From Collinsella aerofaciens (lineage in GTDB: Bacteria > Actinomycetota > Coriobacteriia > Coriobacteriales > Coriobacteriaceae): 46,033 nt of DNA. A model generated the notes under the pieces. That model was given only the letters and a program-made list of their open reading frames with translations, had not been told where the DNA came from and searched no databases. Position 1 is the stretch's first letter; each line of letters starts with the position of its first letter. Below are positions 1-6,667 of the stretch, one piece after another. The stretch is from contig NZ_CABJDK010000006.1 of NCBI RefSeq assembly GCF_902364355.1, positions 96,504 to 142,536 of the forward strand, in the 5' to 3' direction. The position numbers and the translations under genes are program-made.

Positions 1-1
1 C

Positions 2-31
2 CCCGCCGACCGATTGCAAGCGGTCGGCGGG
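2..31. terminator. 11-bp stem hairpin at window edge
   Basis: CCCGCCGACCG (2-12) pairs perfectly with CGGTCGGCGGG (21-31) around an 8-nt loop. The plus strand has no T tract after it. If it serves a minus-strand transcript, the T tract would lie outside the window, so the terminator role is a guess. Confidence 0.45.
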
Positions 32-71
32 CCATTGTGGCTCTTGACAGCGGATTGGGTCATATGAGCGA

Positions 72-171
72 GCGGGCTCCGGGTGCCCCAGGTTGCCGCG
101 AAAGAGGAGGGAAGCGTACTTTATGTACGCGACCGACGATTGAGGGGCAAGATGGGGTGCCCGGGGCCCGC
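72..171 (+). repeat. Palindromic element A (100 bp) with a dispersed core
   Basis: Imperfect inverted repeat: the arm at 72-97 is complementary to 146-171, with symmetric 1-2 nt internal mismatches. The centre is a GCGTAC / GTACGC hairpin (115-130). The core at 98-143 (starting GCGAAAGAGGAGGGAAGCG) is about 87% identical to the minus-strand core of element D (18767-18812). The arms of A and D are unrelated to each other. It lies downstream of the tRNA terminators. I see no coding capacity. Confidence 0.8.
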
Positions 172-182
172 GCAGCGTCAAC

Positions 183-210
183 AAAAAAACGCGGTTCGTT
201 AGAACCGCGT
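183..210 (-). terminator. Intrinsic terminator of the distal tRNA-Gly
   Basis: Read on the minus strand: stem ACGCGGTTC, loop TAAC, stem GAACCGCGT, then a run of T (plus-strand A run 183-189). It lies 9 nt beyond the encoded CCA of the tRNA-Gly at 219-294. Confidence 0.85.
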
Positions 211-218
211 AAGATAGT

Positions 219-294
219 TGGAGCGGACAACGGGGCTCGAACCCGCGACCCCAACCTTGGCAAGGTTGTGCTCTACCAACTGAGCCATGTCCGC
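219..294 (-). tRNA. tRNA-Gly (GCC)
   Basis: A 76-nt cloverleaf on the minus strand, starting GCGGACATGG and ending with an encoded CCA (219-221). The anticodon loop TTGCCAA carries GCC, which reads GGC and GGU glycine codons. The T-arm has the usual GGTTCGA-type motif as GGCTCGAACCC. It is identical to the copy at 445-520 and is third in a Gly-Cys-Gly array transcribed leftward. Confidence 0.95.
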
Positions 295-300
295 ATATGT

Positions 301-327
301 AAAACAAAACGGGCGCCGGAGCGCCCG
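301..327 (-). terminator. Intrinsic terminator of tRNA-Cys
   Basis: Minus-strand stem CGGGCGC, loop TCCG, stem GCGCCCG, followed by TTTTGTTTT (plus-strand 301-309). It sits between tRNA-Cys and the distal tRNA-Gly. Confidence 0.8.
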
Positions 328-336
328 GATGTTGCC

Positions 337-410
337 TGGAGGCGAAGCCCGGATTCGAACCGGGGGTAAAGGCTTTGCAGGCCTCTGCCTTACCACTTGG
401 CCACTTCGCC
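337..410 (-). tRNA. tRNA-Cys (GCA)
   Basis: A 74-nt minus-strand tRNA starting GGCGAAGTGG, with an encoded CCA at 337-339. The anticodon loop CTGCAAA gives anticodon GCA, decoding cysteine UGC/UGU. Acceptor GGCGAAG pairs with CTTCGCC and the T-arm is GGTTCGAATCC. It lies between two identical tRNA-Gly genes and has its own downstream terminator. Confidence 0.95.
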
Positions 411-411
411 G

Positions 412-434
412 AAAAAGGACCGCCTAAACGGTCC
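412..434 (-). terminator. Intrinsic terminator of the proximal tRNA-Gly
   Basis: Minus-strand stem GGACCG, loop TTTAGG, stem CGGTCC, then TTTTT. It is located between the first tRNA-Gly and tRNA-Cys, so full-length transcription of the array requires read-through or a promoter inside it. Confidence 0.8.
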
Positions 435-444
435 GGAAATGCAA

Positions 445-520
445 TGGAGCGGACAACGGGGCTCGAACCCGCGACCCCAACCTTGGCAAGGTTGTGCTCT
501 ACCAACTGAGCCATGTCCGC
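445..520 (-). tRNA. tRNA-Gly (GCC), second copy
   Basis: A 76-nt tRNA identical in sequence to 219-294, with anticodon GCC and CCA encoded at 445-447. It is the promoter-proximal tRNA of the array. A promoter is visible immediately upstream (533-580). Confidence 0.95.
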
Positions 521-532
521 TTGCGGGTTATT

Positions 533-580
533 AATTTACGCGAGTTGTCCAAAAGACGCAAGTACTTTTTTCAAAAAACT
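533..580 (-). promoter_or_regulatory. tRNA array promoter with A/T upstream element
   Basis: On the minus strand: -35 TTGCGT (556-561), a 17-nt spacer and -10 TAAATT (533-538), 12 nt before the tRNA-Gly. Just upstream is AGTTTTTTGAAAAAAGTAC (563-581). Nearly the same string precedes the -35 of tRNA-Leu at 4032-4053. It resembles an UP element or activator site for stable-RNA promoters (inference). Confidence 0.7.
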
Positions 581-625
581 TGTCTGCCGCATGTTCTTAG
601 TAGCTAAACGCGCTAAAGCGATTGG

Positions 626-1372
626 CTAGGCACACGATTCCAGCGCTCCGCTAAACAGCTTCACCATCTGCACGCGCGTGCCGGCGCCGTCCGTACGATG
701 AGCAACCTCCACGTTATCGACGAGCATACGCATAAGCTTGATACCACGGCCGCGTTCCTCAGATGCAACCGGCTCGCTCGTTTCATCGATAGAATAGCCG
801 GCACCTCGATCAAGCACCTCAACCACAACGCGATCGCCATAGGCCTGAACCGTCAGGACGCACCCGATACCGCCCGCATGGTCATAGGCATTACCCAGCG
901 CCTCCCCCGACGCCAATGCGACATCGTAGCGCTCGTCACGGCGCAACGGAAGCGATTCAAGGAGTTCGGCGATGCGATGTCGGTAGTACGGAAGATTCTC
1001 GATACCCTGACGGACCTCGACGCTCTTACTCCAGCGAGGCAGCTCCCCCACCGGAATAGCGGGAATAGACTCCCGTGCCGGCCCCGCGACATGAAGGATA
1101 TCGACAAGACGAGCAATCTCCAAAAAGCGAACAACTTCACCTGATGCATTGACGAGCGAAAGCAAGCCTTCTCGCCTCATGAGCTCACGAGCGCGCGTAA
1201 GCAGGAATGCCAAGCCCGTCGAATCGATAAAGCTAACAGCCTGACAGTTGATGACGACACGACGCACGCCGCGGCCAATCAAAGCATCCAACCGCCGACG
1301 CAACGCAGGCACCGTGGCGATGTCGATATCGCCTGGTGGCGTCAAAACCGCTATGTCATTCCACTCATTCAT
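626..1372 (-). CDS. STAS domain fused to an anti-sigma kinase (HATPase) domain
   Basis: A 248-aa protein joining two normally separate partner-switching components. Residues ~1-105 form a STAS (anti-sigma-factor antagonist, RsbV/SpoIIAA-like) domain with the phosphoacceptor motif FIDSTGL (Ser51). Residues ~120-240 form an RsbW/SpoIIAB-like GHKL ATPase with an N box (EALGNAYDHA, Glu157/Asn161), a G1 box (LDRGAG, Asp188) and a G2-type GRGI at ~208. All ATP-binding residues look intact, so kinase activity is plausible. The ATG at 1372 is preferred over an in-frame TTG at 1390 because GGGGA lies 11 nt upstream of the ATG. It lies 78 nt downstream of the PP2C phosphatase gene, its likely dephosphorylating partner. 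No sigma factor is nearby, so the final target is unknown. Confidence 0.85.
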   Translation of the reverse strand: MNEWNDIAVLTPPGDIDIATVPALRRRLDALIGRGVRRVVINCQAVSFIDSTGLAFLLTRARELMRREGLLSLVNASGEVVRFLEIARLVDILHVAGPARESIPAIPVGELPRWSKSVEVRQGIENLPYYRHRIAELLESLPLRRDERYDVALASGEALGNAYDHAGGIGCVLTVQAYGDRVVVEVLDRGAGYSIDETSEPVASEERGRGIKLMRMLVDNVEVAHRTDGAGTRVQMVKLFSGALESCA

Positions 1373-1450
1373 ACGACCATGGTTCCCCAAAAAAGCCCAC
1401 TCGATGCATTCGTTTCCCCAACCGTACGGATTCAGCCCGCCCAGCGTCGT

Positions 1451-3796
1451 CTATGAACGACCCCGTAAAAACTCAAGGGACACCAATGCAATGTCATCGT
1501 CCAGCGCCGATTCGGTAAATCGGTCAAGCTCGCCCAAGACCTTGCCGCAAATGCCCGACACGCCCTCACCCGAGACAGAGAGCAGAAGGTCGCGAAGGCG
1601 CTGCTCGCCAAAGAAAGCACCCGAGCGGTCACGCGCTTCGATTGTTCCGTCGGTGTACATAAATAGCATGTCACCAGGAGCGAACGTAAACACGCCTGTC
1701 TCGTACACCATGCTCTCAAAGGCACCGATTACCCCCGATTGGCACCCAAGCAGCTCAACCTCTCCCCCACGGGCCTCGCCGCCACCCAGCGGCATCGACT
1801 CTGGCCTGATGACCATGGTCGGAGGATGGCCCGCCGAACAATACGTTGCGCGTCCGGCTTTAAGGTCAATCTTGGCGATAAAGGCCGTCACGAACGTCTC
1901 GACCCTCGAAAAGCCCATGAGCATGCTGTTAAGGGAGCGTGCCATGCGGGCCGGTCCAGCGCCCTCCCAAGCATATGCCGTCAGGGCCGTCTTGACGAGC
2001 GCGGACATCGATGCGGCCTCAATGCCTTTGCCAGACACATCACCCAGAATCATGACGGCGCAGTCGTCGGGAAGGCGGATGAGCGTATAGAAGTCACCAC
2101 CGACCAATGCAGAGTTCGTGGCTGACAGGTATACCGAATCGGTCGCGATGCCCGGAACGTCACCAAGCGAATTTCTCATGCCAATCTGAAGCGTCTGAGC
2201 AATATGACGTTCTTCGCGCTTTTGAGACTCGCCCTCATAAATCAACTCAAAGTCATGCGCCAAATGCACCATGTAGTCGTATTCGAGGTCATCAATGGGC
2301 TCCTGGCTGCCATCGCGGAGCAGCAAAGCACGCCTCGTCGGCCCCTTGGCGATATCAGCGGGAACAATTGCATCGTTGCTTCGCTTGCCATCCGATTCCG
2401 AGTGGTAGCGCCCTGCTTCGATGCCGGAGTCGACATAAAGTCCCTGACACGGTAGGCCGTGGGCCCTCAACCATGCACCCATAGACGTGGATTCGTCCAC
2501 ACGTGTAAGGCGCACGTGCCTGAGATCGTCGGCACTCGTCCCGCCCAGCACCGATGTCTCGAACCCATCAGAAGATGTCCCCAGGCGCGCCGCCGGCGTC
2601 GTGACGGAAAAGAAGAGTGACTCTGGATCGCCCGGCAACGCCACACGGCTACCGCCCTCAAAATCGATAACATAGGCTTCGAGGCCCGCATCGTACTCCA
2701 CGGGGCAAAAATGGCAATTTAGCACGGCACAGATTTCGGACGAGACGGCGTGCGAAGCAGCGACCGGATCATCAAGATAGGTAAAAAGCTCATCGCGCAG
2801 CACGTTGAGCGAACGACCAAGTTCTGCCGTGCGGCGCGAACGCAAGCTCGACGCCATGCCGACCATCTGAATAGACAGGTAATCGCAGATGACCTCGAGC
2901 ACGTTAAGGTCATAGGCAAGTGGCGCCTGTGGACGTTTCCAACCGACCTCCAACACACCGAGCACCTGCGTGCCGTAAAACACGGGAAGACAGATCTCGC
3001 TGCGATACGGGGGCATATCCTGCACGCGCAGCAAGTGCTTGGAACGATTGTCCAAATCCATGAACATACCCGAAGCAACCCGGTCGCCCTCAAGGTCCTG
3101 CTGAATCGACAGGCGGCAGGCACGCGACTCGCGAAGAACATACGTCGGAATGCCAGCGCCATACGGCAAAAACTCGGGCAGGTAGCTATCATGCAGCTCC
3201 TTGGAAACACCGCGAAGCTTAAAGCCGCCGCTCTCAGAAAAATAAATCGCAGCTCCAGAGGCATCGAGCGTTCCGACGAGCTGATTCAAAACGATATCGA
3301 GCAAGCTGGGGAGCTCATTGGAGCCCACGGTACTCATAATGACCGAAAGGGTACCCGAAAGGCGTTTATTCGCCACCCTAAGCTCCGAAAGCGCACGTTT
3401 GAGCTGACGATCGTGGGAATACTGCTCTTCGATACTGTGAAGCGCCACCAGGACACGTGGTGCGCGGCGCCCAAAGATGCGTGGAGGCGTTACGGAGCCC
3501 GCACGAACCAAGACGGGAATAAAAGAGCCGTCACTCAGCTTGAGCATCAGTTCGTTCTCGGAGCCATCAGTTTCAAATGGTAGACGATGTTCCGTCGCAC
3601 GTTCAAAAGCGGACGAATACAGGACGTCTTTAACATCTCCACCGATGACGTCGGCGCGTTCCTCGCACATCAAACCAAGTAAGCGATTATTCACATGCAG
3701 AATGGTTCCGTCGAGCTCACAAATGATGACAGCATCGCTCGTGATCTCGACCAGTTGGGCAACGTCTGCCCACTCGTTGCGCTCAAGCGTTTCCAT
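1451..3796 (-). CDS. PAS-GAF-PP2C (SpoIIE-type) serine phosphatase
   Basis: A 781-aa predicted cytosolic sensor phosphatase. Order: PAS (~10-115; contains IICELDGTILHVNN), a short coiled stretch, GAF (~160-325), a weaker GAF-like region with helical linker (~330-550), and a C-terminal PP2C/SpoIIE domain (~555-781). The metal-binding motifs VGGDFY, GDVSGKG, AGHPP, YTDGTIEA and DDDIAL are all present, so it should be catalytically active. It probably dephosphorylates a STAS-domain antagonist, most simply the product of the next gene. The start is taken at ATG 3796, with GGTGAGG about 6 nt upstream; a GTG at 3808 would overlap that ribosome site. The tRNA-Leu terminator ends ~30 nt upstream, leaving little room for a separate promoter. 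A SpoIIE-type phosphatase here does not imply sporulation. Confidence 0.88.
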   Translation of the reverse strand: METLERNEWADVAQLVEITSDAVIICELDGTILHVNNRLLGLMCEERADVIGGDVKDVLYSSAFERATEHRLPFETDGSENELMLKLSDGSFIPVLVRAGSVTPPRIFGRRAPRVLVALHSIEEQYSHDRQLKRALSELRVANKRLSGTLSVIMSTVGSNELPSLLDIVLNQLVGTLDASGAAIYFSESGGFKLRGVSKELHDSYLPEFLPYGAGIPTYVLRESRACRLSIQQDLEGDRVASGMFMDLDNRSKHLLRVQDMPPYRSEICLPVFYGTQVLGVLEVGWKRPQAPLAYDLNVLEVICDYLSIQMVGMASSLRSRRTAELGRSLNVLRDELFTYLDDPVAASHAVSSEICAVLNCHFCPVEYDAGLEAYVIDFEGGSRVALPGDPESLFFSVTTPAARLGTSSDGFETSVLGGTSADDLRHVRLTRVDESTSMGAWLRAHGLPCQGLYVDSGIEAGRYHSESDGKRSNDAIVPADIAKGPTRRALLLRDGSQEPIDDLEYDYMVHLAHDFELIYEGESQKREERHIAQTLQIGMRNSLGDVPGIATDSVYLSATNSALVGGDFYTLIRLPDDCAVMILGDVSGKGIEAASMSALVKTALTAYAWEGAGPARMARSLNSMLMGFSRVETFVTAFIAKIDLKAGRATYCSAGHPPTMVIRPESMPLGGGEARGGEVELLGCQSGVIGAFESMVYETGVFTFAPGDMLFMYTDGTIEARDRSGAFFGEQRLRDLLLSVSGEGVSGICGKVLGELDRFTESALDDDIALVSLEFLRGRS

Positions 3797-3821
3797 CGTG
3801 GACCTCACCGTCTATCGGTAA

Positions 3822-3844
3822 CAAAAAAGCCTCCGAAGAGGCTT
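3822..3844 (-). terminator. Intrinsic terminator of tRNA-Leu
   Basis: Minus-strand stem AAGCCTC, tetraloop TTCG, stem GAGGCTT, then TTTTTGT. It separates tRNA-Leu from the phosphatase gene that starts at 3796. Confidence 0.88.
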
Positions 3845-3855
3845 CTCAAATGCGA

Positions 3856-3945
3856 TGGTGTCGGAGGCGGGACTTGAACCCGCATGACCAAAAAGCGGTC
3901 ACTAGCACCTCAAGCTAGCGCGTCTGCCAATTCCGCCACTCCGAC
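3856..3945 (-). tRNA. tRNA-Leu (GAG)
   Basis: A 90-nt class II tRNA on the minus strand. Acceptor GTCGGAG pairs with CTCCGAC, and CCA is encoded at 3856-3858. Anticodon stem CTAGC/GCTAG encloses loop TTGAGGT, giving anticodon GAG (leucine CUC/CUU). A long variable arm (GACCGC ... GGTC) fits leucine. Confidence 0.95.
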
Positions 3946-4002
3946 ATGCTATGTTGTTGATTCGCGGTTCGTTTTCTTGGACCCGCGCGTTCAACGAGGA
4001 AG

Positions 4003-4053
4003 ATAATAACCTATGATTCGAGAACTGTGCAAGCACTTTTTTCAAAAAAGTTT
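4003..4053 (-). promoter_or_regulatory. tRNA-Leu promoter with A/T upstream element
   Basis: On the minus strand: -35 TTGCAC (4027-4032), an 18-nt spacer and -10 TATTAT (4003-4008). Immediately upstream is AACTTTTTTGAAAAAAGTGC (4030-4052), almost the same as the sequence upstream of the tRNA-Gly array. The -10 lies ~57 nt before the mature tRNA 5' end, so a 5' leader is expected. Confidence 0.72.
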
Positions 4054-4089
4054 ACGAATTTGTAAATGCGCAGGTAGACTGACCTGTTC

Positions 4090-4214
4090 GGGCCGAAATG
4101 AGGTTGCTTTCCAACGCGTCCTCGGGCATGCGACATTATTTTGATCCGCGCTTCGCGCTACAAAATAATGCCGCCCCCTGCGGAATGCGTTGGAAAGCAA
4201 CCTCATTCCGGCCC
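4090..4214. repeat. Palindromic element B (125 bp, nested)
   Basis: Outer arms of 30 bp at 4090-4119 and 4185-4214 (starting GGGCCGAAATGAGGTTGC) match at 28 positions. After a mismatched interval, inner arms CATTATTTTG and CAAAATAATG pair around a GC-rich centre (CGCGCTTCGCG). No coding capacity and no T tract on either side. Together with elements C, A, D and E it points to a recurrent class of long intergenic hairpins. Confidence 0.8.
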
Positions 4215-4275
4215 TAGGAGTATGCACTCCGGGCACAGTTCTCAAATATGTTCTGGGGCTAATACAAAATTTAGT

Positions 4276-4329
4276 GGCTCGGCTTTGCCGAGCCCTTATA
4301 TGGGGAGGCCGGAGCTAAAGCTCCGGCCT
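4276..4329. repeat. Two tandem short hairpins
   Basis: GGCTCGGC (4276-4283) pairs with GCCGAGCC (4287-4294) around TTT. AGGCCGGAGCT (4306-4316) pairs with AGCTCCGGCCT (4319-4329) around AA, an 11-bp perfect stem. On the minus strand the distal one is followed by ACTAAATTTTGT, so one or both may end the opp transcript. Confidence 0.6.
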
Positions 4330-4397
4330 CGCTCAATTTCCTATTAGATTAAGTGAGCGATCGAGGAATCGCACTCCCCCTCTGCCGCGTTAACGTA

Positions 4398-4529
4398 GGG
4401 CCCGCTCTGGAGTTGCCTTTCAGAACATTCCGCAGACCAGGAAACCCCCTTATCCGCAGCTCCGAAGGAGCAGGATAAGGGGGTTTCCATGGTCGAGGAC
4501 GTTCTGAAAGGCAACTCCAGAGCGGGCCC
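4398..4529. repeat. Palindromic element C (132 bp, nested)
   Basis: Perfect 29-bp outer arms at 4398-4426 and 4501-4529 (starting GGGCCCGCTCTGGAGTTGCC), a mismatched interval, then perfect 16-bp inner arms (4440-4455 and 4473-4488, GGAAACCCCCTTATCC) and a CTCCGAAGGAG tip. It begins 16 nt after the oppF stop. Same nested architecture as B; the outer arms share GGGCC and GTTGC(C)TTTC-type sequence with B. It could act as an mRNA 3'-end stabiliser or terminator, or be a mobile palindrome; the sequence does not decide. Confidence 0.8.
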
Positions 4530-4545
4530 GGACGAAAACAACCGA

Positions 4546-5574
4546 CTACAGGTCGATGTGCGATTCCTTGATCGGGAACGGCTCGGCGAAGTGGCAGGCG
4601 CAGCAGTGGCCCGGGGCAACTTCCTTAAACTCAGGAAGCTTCTCGGAGCAGATGCCCTGCGCGATCGGGCAGCGCGTGTGGAAACGGCAACCGGTCGGCG
4701 GATCCAGCGGCGACGGCGGATCGCCAGCGAGGATGATGCGCTTGCGGGTCTTCTGGATATCAGGATCGGGAACCGGCACGGCAGACAGCAGCGACTGCGT
4801 GTACGGATGGTGAGGCTCGCTATAGAGCGTTTTCCAGTCCGAAACCTCGACCATCTTACCCAGATACATAACGGCAACGCGATCGGAGATGTGCTGCACG
4901 ACGGAAAGGTCGTGGGCAATAAACAGATACGCCGTACCGAACTTGTCCTGCAGTTCCTTGAGCAGGTTCAGAACCTGGGCCTGAATGGAAACATCCAGAG
5001 CGGAAACGGGCTCGTCGCAGATGATCAGCTTGGGCTTCAGAGCGAACGCGCGGGCGATGCCGACACGCTGACGCTGACCGCCCGAGAACTCGTGCGGATA
5101 GCGGTTGATGTGCTCGGGGTTCAGGCCGACGACGTCCAGCAGCTCGCGGACGCGCTCAATGCGCTCCTCCTTGGTACCCACGCCATGAATGGTCATGGGC
5201 TCGGAGACGATCTCGCCAATGGTCATACGAGGATTGAGCGAAGCATAGGGGTCCTGGAAGATGAACTGCATCTCGCGACGCATGTCCTTAATCTCATGCT
5301 TGCTCATCTCGGCAACATCTTTGCCCTGGAAGAACACTTTGCCGGCCGTCGGCTTGGTCAGGCGCATGATGGTGCGGCCCGTGGTGGACTTACCGCAACC
5401 AGACTCGCCGACCAGGCCAAAGGTCTCGCCCGGATAAATCTCGAATGAAATGTCATTCACAGCAGAGACGACACGCTTAGAGAAGCGCTTGGCGAACATG
5501 CCGGACTCAGCGGGAAACTCCTTAGAGAGGTGCTCGACCTTCAGCAGCGGAGTACGCTCGTTGGTATCTGCCAT
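4546..5574 (-). CDS. oppF: Peptide ABC transporter ATP-binding protein OppF/DppF
   Basis: A 342-aa ABC ATPase, the second of a heteromeric pair powering peptide import. Walker A GESGCGKST (~56-64), Q-loop IFQDPYASLNP, signature LSGG-type (HEFSGGQRQRVGIA), Walker B LIICDEPVSALD and the H-loop LFIAHDLS are all intact. The C-terminal oligopeptide-transporter extension retains the cysteine-rich segment GCRFHTRCP with downstream C and GHCCACHF, typical of the family. The start ATG shares one base with the oppD stop (TAATG), indicating translational coupling. It is the last gene of the oppABCDF operon and is followed after 16 nt by palindrome C. Confidence 0.93.
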   Translation of the reverse strand: MADTNERTPLLKVEHLSKEFPAESGMFAKRFSKRVVSAVNDISFEIYPGETFGLVGESGCGKSTTGRTIMRLTKPTAGKVFFQGKDVAEMSKHEIKDMRREMQFIFQDPYASLNPRMTIGEIVSEPMTIHGVGTKEERIERVRELLDVVGLNPEHINRYPHEFSGGQRQRVGIARAFALKPKLIICDEPVSALDVSIQAQVLNLLKELQDKFGTAYLFIAHDLSVVQHISDRVAVMYLGKMVEVSDWKTLYSEPHHPYTQSLLSAVPVPDPDIQKTRKRIILAGDPPSPLDPPTGCRFHTRCPIAQGICSEKLPEFKEVAPGHCCACHFAEPFPIKESHIDL

Positions 5575-6665
5575 TACGCCTCGCCTCCCTTCTTGGAATC
5601 CTTGCGCGTACGGGACGTCTCAGGAGCGTTCTTGAGGAACTCGGGGTCACCGGAGTAGTGGCACGCAGAGTAATGACCAGACTCGGTGACAACGCGCTCG
5701 GGGCGCTGCTTGCGGCACTTGTCCGTCGCATAGGGGCAACGAGGAGAGAAAACGCAGCCCTCAGGCAAGTTCATGAGCGAAGGCGGGTTGCCGTGAATCG
5801 GCGTAAGAGGCTTCTTCTCATCGATGGCCTGTTCCGGGATGGAGCGGATAAGGCCCCAGGTGTAGGGGTGGCGGCTCTCGTAGAAGATTTCCTCAGCAGT
5901 ACCGAACTCGACAGGACGGCCGGCGTACATAACCATGATCTTATCGGCCATATCGGCGACGACGCCCAGGTCATGGGTAATCATGATGATGGCGTTGCCG
6001 TTCTTCTCCTGCATTTCCTGCATAAGCTCAATAATCTGAGCCTGAATGGTAACGTCCAGGGCAGTCGTGGGCTCGTCGGCAATCAGAATATCGGGATCGC
6101 AGGCAAGGGCCATAGCAATCATGACACGCTGACGCATACCGCCCGAGAACTGGTGCGGATACTCATTGACGCGCTTCTCGGGCTCGGGAATGCCAACGAG
6201 GTCCAAAAGCTCGGTGGCGCGCTTGAGCGCCTCCTGCTTGGAGTAACCACGGTGCAGACGAAGGCCCTCACCCACCTGCTTGCCGATCTTATAGACCGGG
6301 TTCAAGGAGGTCATAGGATCCTGGAAGATCATCGCGATGTCGTTACCGCGGATGTGCTGCATCTCTTCCTCGGTCATCTCGAGGATAGAACGACCGCGAT
6401 AGCGAACGTCGCCGCCCTCAATCTTTCCCGGAGGCATCGAGATGAGGCCCATGATGGTCATGGCGGTCACGGACTTACCGGAGCCGGACTCACCGACGAC
6501 ACCCAGGGTCTCGCCGCGATCGAGCGTGTAGGACACACCGTCGACAGCGCGAACGACACCGTCCTCGGTATGGAAATACATCTTAAGGTCATCGACCTCG
6601 AGCAGATGCTGGCCCTCGGGAACCGGCTGGTCCTTCAGGTCCACATAGTTCTTGTTCTTCTTCAT
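5574..6665 (-). CDS. oppD: Peptide ABC transporter ATP-binding protein OppD/DppD
   Basis: A 363-aa ABC ATPase that partners OppF. Walker A GESGSGKSVT (~56-65), Q-loop IFQDPMTSLNP, signature QFSGGMRQRV, Walker B ILIADEPTTALD, H-loop MITHDLG. The C-terminal extension has the cysteine motif CVFSPRCPYA. It lies 2 nt after the oppC stop and overlaps oppF by one base, so it is operonic. The length fits OppD/DppD (320-360 aa). Substrate specificity is set by the binding protein and cannot be read from this subunit. Confidence 0.93.
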   Translation of the reverse strand: MKKNKNYVDLKDQPVPEGQHLLEVDDLKMYFHTEDGVVRAVDGVSYTLDRGETLGVVGESGSGKSVTAMTIMGLISMPPGKIEGGDVRYRGRSILEMTEEEMQHIRGNDIAMIFQDPMTSLNPVYKIGKQVGEGLRLHRGYSKQEALKRATELLDLVGIPEPEKRVNEYPHQFSGGMRQRVMIAMALACDPDILIADEPTTALDVTIQAQIIELMQEMQEKNGNAIIMITHDLGVVADMADKIMVMYAGRPVEFGTAEEIFYESRHPYTWGLIRSIPEQAIDEKKPLTPIHGNPPSLMNLPEGCVFSPRCPYATDKCRKQRPERVVTESGHYSACHYSGDPEFLKNAPETSRTRKDSKKGGEA

Positions 6666-6667
6666 CC

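Noticed and set aside
37..396. Short open frames across the tRNA array
   Set aside because: They run through tRNA genes, terminators and palindrome A and have no ribosome-binding site.
1451..3796. SpoIIE-type phosphatase as evidence of sporulation
   Set aside because: PP2C/SpoIIE domains are common in partner-switching systems of non-sporulating bacteria, and no membrane segments or other sporulation genes are present.
4398..4529. Element C as a plain intrinsic terminator of opp
   Set aside because: No T tract follows on either strand, and 29-bp perfect outer arms are much longer than terminators need.
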